Of a DNA stretch of 5,624 nucleotides, positions 1-5,624 are shown one piece after another. The stretch is from NCBI GenBank assembly GCA_030634505.1, contig DAOWAQ010000138.1, positions 1 to 5,624 of the forward strand. The letters are read 5' to 3'. The stretch's first letter is position 1. Each line of letters begins with the position of its first letter. Below the pieces are notes generated by a model. The model did not search any database and was not told the origin of the DNA. It saw only the letters and a list, made by a program, of their open reading frames with translations. Made by a program: the position numbers and the translations under genes. The DNA comes from Calditrichia bacterium. GTDB taxonomy: Bacteria > Calditrichota > Calditrichia > JAJRVZ01.

Positions 1-1
1 A

Positions 2-70
2 GGTATTTATATTTATCGTTTAACAGCTGGTGATTTTGTTTCGACAAAAAAGATGGCTTTATTACGATAG
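2..70 (+). CDS. C-terminal end of a T9SS-sorted secreted protein (5' part outside window)
   Basis: The frame from base 2 reads GIYIYRLTAGDF, then VSTKKMALLR, and stops at TAG 68-70. This is the typical end of the type IX secretion type A sorting domain: a G-[IV]-Y-x-Y-[RK]-L strand, a small turn (TAGD), then the T-K-K-M-x-L-[LR] closing strand with a basic last residue. In the family this domain directs Sec-exported proteins through the outer membrane, where it is usually cleaved off. The 22 visible residues say nothing about the function of the protein itself, which lies upstream. The gene converges on the EamA transporter gene. The piece is too short to be found as an ordinary ORF, but the pattern match is strong. 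Confidence 0.85.
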   Translation, partial: GIYIYRLTAGDFVSTKKMALLR

Positions 71-149
71 CAAGTAATAAAAGAAATAGAACACGGATAA
101 CACATACTCTATACGGAAAAATGATCTCTGTTTTATCAGCCACTATTTT

Positions 150-167
150 CCCTCTTTACCAAGAGGG
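150..167. repeat. Perfect 7-bp hairpin CCCTCTT-TACC-AAGAGGG
   Basis: The left arm at 150-156 and the right arm at 161-167 are perfect reverse complements around a 4-base loop. The hairpin sits 80 bases after the stop of the secreted-protein gene. It is followed on + by TGTTGCAG rather than a T-run, and on the other strand by AAAATAGT, so it is a poor match to an intrinsic terminator. It directly abuts the fold-back element and may be its outer part. A role in stopping transcription of the upstream gene is possible but not shown. Confidence 0.55.
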
Positions 168-307
168 TGTTGCAGAATAAGAATATTTTGTTTCGGTACG
201 AGAAAAGATCCCTACGGGATGACAATTTAGTAGCATTTTACGGTCATTCTGTAAGAATCTTTGTACGGGTCGGTACAAAATGTGCCCGTTATCCTTAAAC
301 TGCAACA
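168..307. repeat. Fold-back (MITE-like or intergenic palindromic) element of about 140 bp
   Basis: The ends are inverted: TGTTGCAG at 168-175 pairs with CTGCAACA at 300-307, and the match extends to 168-185 against 290-307 with 15 of 18 positions. Further in, 185-191 (ATTTTGT) pairs with 275-281 (ACAAAAT), and 206-223 pairs with 243-260 at 14 of 18 positions. Each of the last two arms is itself a small hairpin: ATCCC-TAC-GGGAT at 208-220 and ATTCT-GTA-AGAAT at 246-258. The core, with GGATGAC facing GTCATTCTG and AGAATCT, resembles dispersed intergenic hairpin repeats that I associate with several phyla. No transposase, coding frame or target-site duplication is visible. Whether it is repeated elsewhere in the genome cannot be seen here. 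Confidence 0.6.
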
Positions 308-337
308 GCCTGCAAGGAAGGGATTATGGGGAGGTTT

Positions 338-1216
338 TTATTTTCTGGCGAGAAAAATTCCCGCAAGAATAAATATCAATCCTACAATTAAAAAATAAGT
401 AATCTGTTCACCTAAAATTATCCATCCCCAAAGTAAAGCCATTGGTGGTGTGACAAAAGTTATCATAGACATGAGAACTGCAGATTGATGTGAAAGCATC
501 CAAAAGAAAAGGACAAAGGCGATAGCAGTTCCAAATAGAGCGAGATAAATTATAGAGAAAATTGCTGTTGTATCAAATACTGCCTGACCGGGGTTTTCGA
601 AAATCAGGCTGAGTAGAAAAAAAGCGATAGAACAATAAAATATGGGAAATGTGTTTAAAATAACCGGATGATAAGTTCCTGATTTTCTTTTTGCGATTAA
701 TGTTCCTGTGGCAGAAAATGCTGGTGCAATAGATATAATAATCATTCCATAAATAGCATTCGTACTGCTGATTTGAATCTGGTCACTGAAAATAATGACG
801 ACTCCAACAAATCCTACAACCAAGCCTAATATTCTTTTTAAATTTATATTTTCGCTGGGTAACAGCCAGGTAGAAAGGATTAATGTGTAAAAGGGCATAA
901 TTGCAAACAACACACTGGCTAACCCGGAATTAATATATTGTTCACCCCAATAAACAGCTGCATAACTAATCAAGAAATTTATTATGCCGAAACGAACAAA
1001 AAACAGATGATCTTTTAAGTTCCGGGGGAAGGAAAGTCCTTTGAAAATACCAAAGACAGAAAGAAATAAAAATGCTAAAAAAAATCTAATTCCGGCTGAA
1101 TAAAAAGGAGGTACTGTTTCAAGTCCGATTTTTATTCCTACCCAGGTTGAACTCCATATAGCAGACAAACTAAAAAATAAAAAGAGTGCTAAAAATTTAG
1201 TCGGTTTTTTTGTCAT
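338..1216 (-). CDS. EamA/DMT-superfamily transporter, ten predicted membrane helices
   Basis: This 292-residue inner-membrane protein has the usual length and plan of EamA-family (drug/metabolite transporter superfamily) permeases: two repeats of five helices, roughly residues 8-143 and 155-290. The first repeat opens with AIWSSTWVGIKIGLETVPPF and SAGIRF, the common W-x-S-T-x-x-x-x-K-x-G and R-F pattern of the family. Each repeat has an acidic position before its last helix (PSENI at 120-124, LGEQIT at 268-273), and a P-P pair (257-258) lies in helix 9. The final residues are LARK. Members export amino acids, metabolites or drugs, but the substrate cannot be read from the sequence. The ATG at 1216-1214 is well placed just before helix 1; no Shine-Dalgarno sequence precedes it. 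The gene is transcribed away from the phosphatase cluster and is probably unrelated to it. No terminator was found after its stop, other than the fold-back element. Confidence 0.9.
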   Translation of the reverse strand: MTKKPTKFLALFLFFSLSAIWSSTWVGIKIGLETVPPFYSAGIRFFLAFLFLSVFGIFKGLSFPRNLKDHLFFVRFGIINFLISYAAVYWGEQYINSGLASVLFAIMPFYTLILSTWLLPSENINLKRILGLVVGFVGVVIIFSDQIQISSTNAIYGMIIISIAPAFSATGTLIAKRKSGTYHPVILNTFPIFYCSIAFFLLSLIFENPGQAVFDTTAIFSIIYLALFGTAIAFVLFFWMLSHQSAVLMSMITFVTPPMALLWGWIILGEQITYFLIVGLIFILAGIFLARK

Positions 1217-1250
1217 AAAATATATAAGAATATTTTTTACTAATTTACAG

Positions 1251-1279
1251 TTGATTTATAAATATGATTTTCCCATATT
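1251..1279 (+). promoter_or_regulatory. Possible promoter for the phosphatase cluster
   Basis: In the 115-bp divergent gap, TTGATT (1251-1256) and CATATT (1274-1279) are 17 bases apart. Each matches the general sigma-70 hexamers at four of six positions. A Bacteroidota-like -7 element, TAACTTTC (1283-1290), is nearby but has no TTTG at the right distance upstream. The gap is very AT-rich, so chance matches are expected. Position alone says that a promoter for the rightward genes should lie here. Confidence 0.2.
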
Positions 1280-1331
1280 CACTAACTTTCCATTTTAAAC
1301 AAAACAATTCATTAAAAATATAAATTAAGAA

Positions 1332-3011
1332 ATGAAAACATCTCATACCATACCGGACAATTTAAAAACGAATTTAAAAAATTCATTGGATTTTTATAGA
1401 AACATTTTTAACTATAAAAATATTCTTCTAGTAAGTAATGAAGGCAATAAGTTCAGTGTATTGCTTCAAGCCAATGAAAATTACTATTCAAAATTTCATT
1501 TGGATGCTAAAAAGTTAATTATAAAAGATAATGTATATCATAGAGAAAATCAGTCAAAAAAATCTTTAATAGGTATTTTATGTGATCATTTTGAAGTACA
1601 AATGCTCTTTAAAGTAAATGACACTTTTTTTATTGCTGTTGCATCACAGGGAGAGAAATTACAGGAACAGGAAATTAAATTAGGAATATTTTTTGCTCAA
1701 TATCTTAATAATCTGTTAAAAAGTGAAAAGCTGCTTATTGATCTGGAATCAAATTCAAAGCGTCTACAGCAAATGATCTCGGAAATTTCAACATTACATG
1801 AAATTACAAGAGCATTGGATTCAGGGAAAAATCTTGATGTGCTCCTTTACTACATCATGGAAAAATGTAAACTTATTATGAATGCGGAAGCCACATCTCT
1901 AATGCTGGTCATTCCTGATTCCAATGAACTGGAATTTAAAATCGTACTTGGACCAAAAAGTGAAGAAGTTAAACCTTTCAGATTGCCTCTGGGAAAAGGA
2001 ATCTCAGGCTGGGTCGCAAAAACAGGAAAACCTGTATTAATTCCGGACGCCTATTCTGATGATCGTTTTGATCCATCGTTTGACAAGCGCAGTGGATTTG
2101 TTACCCATTCCATGTTATGTGTACCGATGATATATAAAAATAAGACTATAGGAGTTATGACGGTCATTAACAGATTAGACCAATTTTCATTTACCGAAAA
2201 CGACCAGGTTCTACTTACAATATTTGCTTCTCAGGCTGCTCTGGCAATTGAAAATGCCAAACTTCTTCTTGATGTAATAGAAAAAGAAAGATTGCAAAAA
2301 GAATTACAGGTTGCCGCCGAAATTCAAAATTTATTAATACCTCAGAAATTGCCCAAAATTAAGAATATGGATATTTCGGCAACATATCTCCCATGCCTGG
2401 AGATTAGTGGTGATTTCTATAATATTATTCCTCTTGGCAATAAAAGATTTGCGTTTGTTGTAGCCGATGTCTCGGGTAAAGGAATACCTGCAGCTATGGT
2501 TGTTTCAAATATGCAGGCAACTTTGAGAGCTTACCTGGAACAAAGTGAAGATTTGCTGAGTATTGTATCTAAATTAAATTTATGCACAATTAACCAAACT
2601 ACGGATGACCGGTATATTACTTTTTTTATTGGAATATATGATGAAAAAGATATGACACTTGAATACATTAATGCCGGCCACAATCCACCCCTACATTATA
2701 CGAAAAGTAAGAAAATTGAGAAATTGAAAACGGGTGGGATATTTATAGGATTTTTACCTTTCGAATATAATTCAGACAGGATTCAATTAGAATCGGGTGA
2801 TATTTTAGTATTTTATACAGATGGACTGGTTGAAGCCATGAACGCGAAAGAAGAAGAATTTAGTGAAGATAATGTTATAAATATTATAAAGAAAAAATCA
2901 AATTCATCAAGCCGGATAATTCAGAAAAATTTGATAGATGAAGTCAAAAAACATATAGGTGATAAAAAACTTGAGGATGATTTTACTTTGGTAGTTGTAA
3001 AAATAAAATAG
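1332..3011 (+). CDS. GAF-domain SpoIIE-type (PP2C/RsbU-like) serine/threonine phosphatase, copy 1
   Basis: This soluble protein of 559 residues has no membrane segment. Residues about 20-130 look like a degenerate GAF-like region. A helix (about 127-165) leads into a clear GAF sensor domain (about 152-312) with GKGISGWVA, KPVLIPDAY and the closing ASQAALAIEN. A signalling helix (about 313-335, with KELQVAAEIQ) joins the SpoIIE phosphatase domain (about 335-559). Metal-site aspartates are present: D361 in SGD, D379 in DVSGKG, D497 in YTDG and D549/D550 in DDFTL; NAGHNPP (447-453) is also kept. The usual GGDYYD motif is altered to SGDFYN (359-364), losing the first glycine and the last aspartate. 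In the family, such enzymes remove phosphate from STAS-domain anti-sigma-factor antagonists, with the GAF domain sensing a ligand or partner; neither is known here. The start is set by ATG 1332 and the N-terminal similarity to copy 2. Catalysis is likely but not certain. Confidence 0.92.
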   Translation: MKTSHTIPDNLKTNLKNSLDFYRNIFNYKNILLVSNEGNKFSVLLQANENYYSKFHLDAKKLIIKDNVYHRENQSKKSLIGILCDHFEVQMLFKVNDTFFIAVASQGEKLQEQEIKLGIFFAQYLNNLLKSEKLLIDLESNSKRLQQMISEISTLHEITRALDSGKNLDVLLYYIMEKCKLIMNAEATSLMLVIPDSNELEFKIVLGPKSEEVKPFRLPLGKGISGWVAKTGKPVLIPDAYSDDRFDPSFDKRSGFVTHSMLCVPMIYKNKTIGVMTVINRLDQFSFTENDQVLLTIFASQAALAIENAKLLLDVIEKERLQKELQVAAEIQNLLIPQKLPKIKNMDISATYLPCLEISGDFYNIIPLGNKRFAFVVADVSGKGIPAAMVVSNMQATLRAYLEQSEDLLSIVSKLNLCTINQTTDDRYITFFIGIYDEKDMTLEYINAGHNPPLHYTKSKKIEKLKTGGIFIGFLPFEYNSDRIQLESGDILVFYTDGLVEAMNAKEEEFSEDNVINIIKKKSNSSSRIIQKNLIDEVKKHIGDKKLEDDFTLVVVKIK

Positions 3012-3037
3012 TGAATATTTAATCTTAATAAATTTGA

Positions 3038-4723
3038 ATGATGAAAATAATAATAAATAATGACATTATCGGTGTTTTAGAATACCACAAAAAATTATTT
3101 AATTATAAAAATATAATTCTTTTTCCAAGTATAGGTAATAAAGAAATTAAACCTATGATGACCTTGAACCCTGAGACGGAATTTAGTTTTGTGCAAACGG
3201 GGGAACTGGGATGGCTTAATTTCCATTCTGAAATTATTACACAGGAGAATTTGAATAAAGGCTCCATCGTTAATAATTTCTTTATTCATTTTGATCTTGA
3301 TATACTTATTCCAGTACGTGAAGGGAAAGAATGTTTTGGGTTTTTAGGATTAGTTGCTAGCAGGAAGAAACCAAATCAGGTTGAATTAAACATAAATCTG
3401 ATTATTGTAAAATTTTTGGCTAATTACTGGAAAAACCAACATCTTTTACTTCGGTCACAGGTAACCACAAAAATTCTGCACTCCATGTTTAATGAAATTA
3501 CGTCATTGCTTGAAATATCACGTGCGGTTGAAAGTGGTAATGATTTACAAAGCATTCTTGATTTTATCATGGAAGAATGCATGAAAATAATGAAGGCGGA
3601 AGCAGCTTCTTTGATGTTAATGGTAAATGATAATATAGAATTGGAATTTAGAGTTGCTTTAGGGCCAAAAGGAAAAGATGTAAAACCGTATCGACTTCCG
3701 GTGGGAAAAGGAATTGCCGGGTGGGTTGCAGAGCAAGGTAAGCCTCTTCTTATACCGGACGCTTATAAGGATGATCGATTTAATCCTGAATTTGATAAGA
3801 AATCTGGATTTAAAACAAATAGCATTATTTGTGTTCCAATGAATTACAAAAACAAGATTATTGGAATTTTACAGGTTTTGAACAGAAAAGACGGTACGAT
3901 ATTCCAAAATAGTGATTTAAGAATTTTTTCAATATTTGCTTCACAAGCAGCATTGGCAATTGAAAATTCACGGCTCTTTTTCTCTGTTTTGGAAAAAGAA
4001 ATATTGGAAAAAGATTTATCTGTTGCGGCAGAAATTCAACGTCTAGTGATTCCATTAAAATTACCGGAAATAGAAGGTATAATTACAAAAGGAACTTACC
4101 TTCCATCAAAAGACGTAGGAGGAGATATCTATGGTATTTTTCCCATAAACGAAAATGAGACCATATTTTGTATTGGTGATGTATCGGGTAAAGGTGTGCC
4201 AGGTGCGTTGTTGGTTTCTACGCTCCATGCAACTTTAAAAGCATATCTGGAATTTACTTCTGACATAAAATCAATTGTTACTAGATTAAATCAACTAATA
4301 TTAGAAATTTCAACAAAAGACAAATATATCACATTTTTTATCGCTCATTACAACAGGGTTACATCTGAATTATCATATATTAATGCGGGACATAACCCTC
4401 CATACTGGCTACAAAGAGAGCAACCGGCAGAAAAACTAAGATCAAACGGTATTGCAATAGGGGTAACACCTTATGAATATAAAACAACAGAGATAAAAAT
4501 AAAACCTGATGATTTGTTTGTTTTATATACGGATGGACTTGTTGAAGCCTGGGATGAAAGAAAGAAAGCTTTTGGAGATAAAAAATTACATACCATCGTA
4601 AACCTTCATAATGAATTTAATTGTACATTGTTGCACGATTTAATAATACAATATGCCAATCTTCACACTTCAGGTGTTGCCAAGGCAGATGATTTTGCTC
4701 TTTTGGTTCTTCAAATTAAATAA
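3038..4723 (+). CDS. GAF-domain SpoIIE-type (PP2C/RsbU-like) serine/threonine phosphatase, copy 2
   Basis: This 561-residue cytoplasmic protein is a tandem paralogue of the preceding gene, which ends 26 bp upstream. Domain order is the same: a degenerate GAF-like region (about 12-135), GAF (about 154-314), signalling helix (about 315-338) and SpoIIE phosphatase (about 338-561). Over 104 gap-free GAF residues (210-313 against 208-311 of copy 1), 67 are identical; the N-terminal regions are less alike but share FNYKNI near the start. The active site is closer to the family norm: GGD with D363, GDVSGKG with D381, NAGHNPP (449-455), YTDG with D499, and D551/D552. However, the second aspartate of GGDxYD is G366, and the usual DDxT reads DDFA. 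It probably acts on a STAS-type phosphoprotein encoded elsewhere. Two ATGs lie in tandem (3038 and 3041), so the start is uncertain by one residue. It is probably co-transcribed with its neighbours. Confidence 0.93.
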   Translation: MMKIIINNDIIGVLEYHKKLFNYKNIILFPSIGNKEIKPMMTLNPETEFSFVQTGELGWLNFHSEIITQENLNKGSIVNNFFIHFDLDILIPVREGKECFGFLGLVASRKKPNQVELNINLIIVKFLANYWKNQHLLLRSQVTTKILHSMFNEITSLLEISRAVESGNDLQSILDFIMEECMKIMKAEAASLMLMVNDNIELEFRVALGPKGKDVKPYRLPVGKGIAGWVAEQGKPLLIPDAYKDDRFNPEFDKKSGFKTNSIICVPMNYKNKIIGILQVLNRKDGTIFQNSDLRIFSIFASQAALAIENSRLFFSVLEKEILEKDLSVAAEIQRLVIPLKLPEIEGIITKGTYLPSKDVGGDIYGIFPINENETIFCIGDVSGKGVPGALLVSTLHATLKAYLEFTSDIKSIVTRLNQLILEISTKDKYITFFIAHYNRVTSELSYINAGHNPPYWLQREQPAEKLRSNGIAIGVTPYEYKTTEIKIKPDDLFVLYTDGLVEAWDERKKAFGDKKLHTIVNLHNEFNCTLLHDLIIQYANLHTSGVAKADDFALLVLQIK

Positions 4724-4729
4724 ATTTCC

Positions 4730-5305
4730 ATGGAAAATGATGTTATTATTGTAGTAACCGGATTGCCAAGGTCTGGAACATCATTGATGATGCAGATATT
4801 GCAGTCAATGGGGATTGAAATTTTCACAGATAATAAACGCCTACCGAATGAATCCAATCCCAAAGGATATTTTGAACATGAATTGGTAAAAACGATTGAA
4901 TACGATACATCGTGGATTAAAAAAGTAGAGGGGAAAGCAATAAAAATTGTGTCGCCATTATTAGCATATTTACCGAACAATCATAGTTATAAAATAATAT
5001 TTATGGACAGAGTTTTAGACGAAATTGTTCAATCGCAGGAAAAAATGCTGTCGGTAAATAATGTACCAAACCCACAAATTAAACCGGGAGTTATCAAGCA
5101 AATTTTTATCAAAGATTTGAAACAGGCATGGAGCTCGATAAGAGAATTGTCCCATTCAGAATCTTTAGAAATATCTCATTCCAAACTTTTGAAAAAGCCG
5201 GAATCGGAATTGGAAAGAATCAAAGGATTTTTGAATATTAAGGTTGATTTAGAAAATACGTTAAAAGTAATTGATAAGAAATTATACAGATCAATAATTA
5301 ACTAA
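4730..5305 (+). CDS. Sulfotransferase-like P-loop protein
   Basis: This 191-residue soluble protein starts only 6 bp after the second phosphatase stop, so it is very likely co-transcribed and perhaps translationally coupled. Residues 11-18 (GLPRSGTS), after a hydrophobic strand (VIIVVT), form the 5'-phosphosulfate-binding loop of PAPS-dependent sulfotransferases. The strand YKIIFM (87-92) is followed by R94 and S102, eight residues apart, which is the spacing of the Arg/Ser pair that binds the 3'-phosphate of PAPS in this superfamily. NPKGYFEHE (43-51) and the ending IDKKLYRS are also typical of a short bacterial branch, so the protein seems complete despite being shorter than many sulfotransferases. 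The family moves a sulfuryl group from PAPS to an alcohol or amine; the acceptor is unknown here and no catalytic base can be named with confidence. Other P-loop functions remain possible. No signal peptide is seen. Confidence 0.8.
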   Translation: MENDVIIVVTGLPRSGTSLMMQILQSMGIEIFTDNKRLPNESNPKGYFEHELVKTIEYDTSWIKKVEGKAIKIVSPLLAYLPNNHSYKIIFMDRVLDEIVQSQEKMLSVNNVPNPQIKPGVIKQIFIKDLKQAWSSIRELSHSESLEISHSKLLKKPESELERIKGFLNIKVDLENTLKVIDKKLYRSIIN

Positions 5306-5310
5306 ATTCA

Positions 5311-5342
5311 TTTGCGATTGTAAATATCAATAAATAAGTTTT
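5311..5342 (+). promoter_or_regulatory. Possible Bacteroidota-type promoter before the GH18-like gene
   Basis: TTTG at 5311-5314 and TAAGTTTT at 5335-5342 are 20 bases apart. This resembles the Bacteroidota promoter (TTTG at -33, TAnnTTTG at -7), with one mismatch in the downstream element. It lies 28 bases before the ATG. If real, the secreted hydrolase is transcribed separately from the phosphatase cluster. No clear terminator lies between 5306 and 5370, so read-through is also possible. Confidence 0.3.
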
Positions 5343-5370
5343 ACAAAAAAATACTTGTCCAAAGAAAATC

Positions 5371-5624
5371 ATGCGAATATCATTAATTGCTTTAGTTTTA
5401 ACATCCTTTCTTGCTTTTCAATTATCCGCGCAAGACTTTGAATCAACCCATCAAACAGAATGGGAAAACTATAAAAACTACCCGACCCATGAATCACTGA
5501 TGGGAAATTCACAAGAAAAAATTATTGATTTGCAGCAAAAAAAAGCACCGCTAAATGCAACTGTTTTTGGGTATTTACCTTATTGGGCGAATAGTGATTA
5601 TCTGCAATATTCGTTGTTGACCCA
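5371..5624 (+). CDS. Secreted GH18-like glycoside hydrolase, N-terminal part (runs off the window)
   Basis: The frame from ATG 5371 stays open to the window end, giving 84 complete codons. Residues 1-20 (MRISLIALVLTSFLAFQLSA) are a Sec signal peptide: an Arg at position 2, a hydrophobic core, and probable cleavage before Q21, as is common in Bacteroidota exported proteins. After a polar stretch, VFGYLPYWANSDYLQY (65-80) matches the first beta strand of glycoside hydrolase family 18 (chitinase-like) barrels, where G-Y-x-P-x-W is typical. The catalytic DxxDxDxE motif would lie downstream, so activity cannot be judged; inactive GH18-like binding proteins exist. With the T9SS tail at the other end of the window, a C-terminal sorting domain is a reasonable expectation, but it is not seen. 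No Shine-Dalgarno sequence precedes the start. Confidence 0.7.
   Translation, partial: MRISLIALVLTSFLAFQLSAQDFESTHQTEWENYKNYPTHESLMGNSQEKIIDLQQKKAPLNATVFGYLPYWANSDYLQYSLLT

Larger units (their letters stand above)
71..337. other. Non-coding gap between convergent genes
   Basis: These 267 bases separate the secreted-protein tail (+) from the EamA gene (-), which end towards each other. No convincing gene was seen. The only notable ATG frame (121-180, 19 codons) runs through the hairpin at 150-167 and into the fold-back element, and looks accidental. The first 80 bases (71-149) show no structure that I can name. The rest holds a 7-bp hairpin and a fold-back repeat, listed separately. Confidence 0.7.

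Noticed and set aside
121..180. A 19-codon ATG frame in the convergent gap
   Set aside because: It runs through the hairpin at 150-167 and into the fold-back element, has no ribosome-binding context, and its sequence is explained by the repeat structure.
300..315. CTGCAA repeated directly at 300-305 and 310-315 as a possible target-site duplication
   Set aside because: Both copies are on the same side of the fold-back element; there is no matching copy at the left flank beyond its own inverted end.
3095..3289. Antisense open frame of 64 codons inside the second phosphatase
   Set aside because: It lies wholly opposite a well-supported coding gene and its translation shows no recognisable domain.
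3858..4055. Antisense open frame of 65 codons inside the second phosphatase
   Set aside because: It is opposite the conserved GAF end and signalling helix; the open frame is a by-product of that coding sequence.
4711..4980. Antisense open frame of 89 codons opposite the sulfotransferase-like gene
   Set aside because: It covers the P-loop coding region on the other strand; the + strand protein has clear family motifs and this one has none.
5320..5344. Possible hairpin GTAAA ... TTTAC after the sulfotransferase-like gene
   Set aside because: Only 5 A/T-rich base pairs around a loop of more than 10 bases, with no good T-run; too weak to call a terminator.

Overview
This is an AT-rich window, probably from a member of the Bacteroidota/Ignavibacteria (FCB) group. 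Three things point there: the first bases encode the C-terminal end of a type IX secretion (T9SS) sorting domain, the last gene begins like a Sec-exported GH18-type hydrolase common in that group, and no start codon has a recognisable Shine-Dalgarno sequence. The lineage call is inference; there is no rRNA or housekeeping gene to settle it.

Layout. Positions 2-70 (+) are the tail of a secreted protein. Positions 71-337 are a non-coding gap between two convergent genes. It holds a perfect 7-bp hairpin (150-167) and, directly next to it, an approximately 140-bp fold-back element with inverted ends and nested small hairpins (168-307). Positions 338-1216 (-) encode a ten-helix EamA/DMT-family transporter. 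Positions 1217-1331 are the divergent intergenic region. A co-directional cluster then follows on the + strand: two paralogous cytoplasmic GAF-SpoIIE (PP2C-type) phosphatases (1332-3011 and 3038-4723), a small sulfotransferase-like P-loop protein (4730-5305), and after 65 bp the 5' end of a secreted GH18-like protein (5371 to the window end).

How the genes may work together. The two phosphatases share their full architecture: a degenerate N-terminal GAF-like region, a helix, a well-kept GAF domain, a signalling helix and a SpoIIE phosphatase domain. They are the product of a tandem duplication. Their spacing (26 bp, then 6 bp to the sulfotransferase-like gene) suggests one transcript of three genes. 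By family knowledge, such phosphatases dephosphorylate STAS-domain anti-sigma-factor antagonists in partner-switching pathways. No STAS protein or anti-sigma kinase lies in the window, so the targets are unknown. The most notable points are the diverged residues near the metal site of the first phosphatase, the tight coupling of a sulfotransferase-like gene to signalling phosphatases, and the fold-back element, whose two mini-hairpins differ only by paired, compensating changes.
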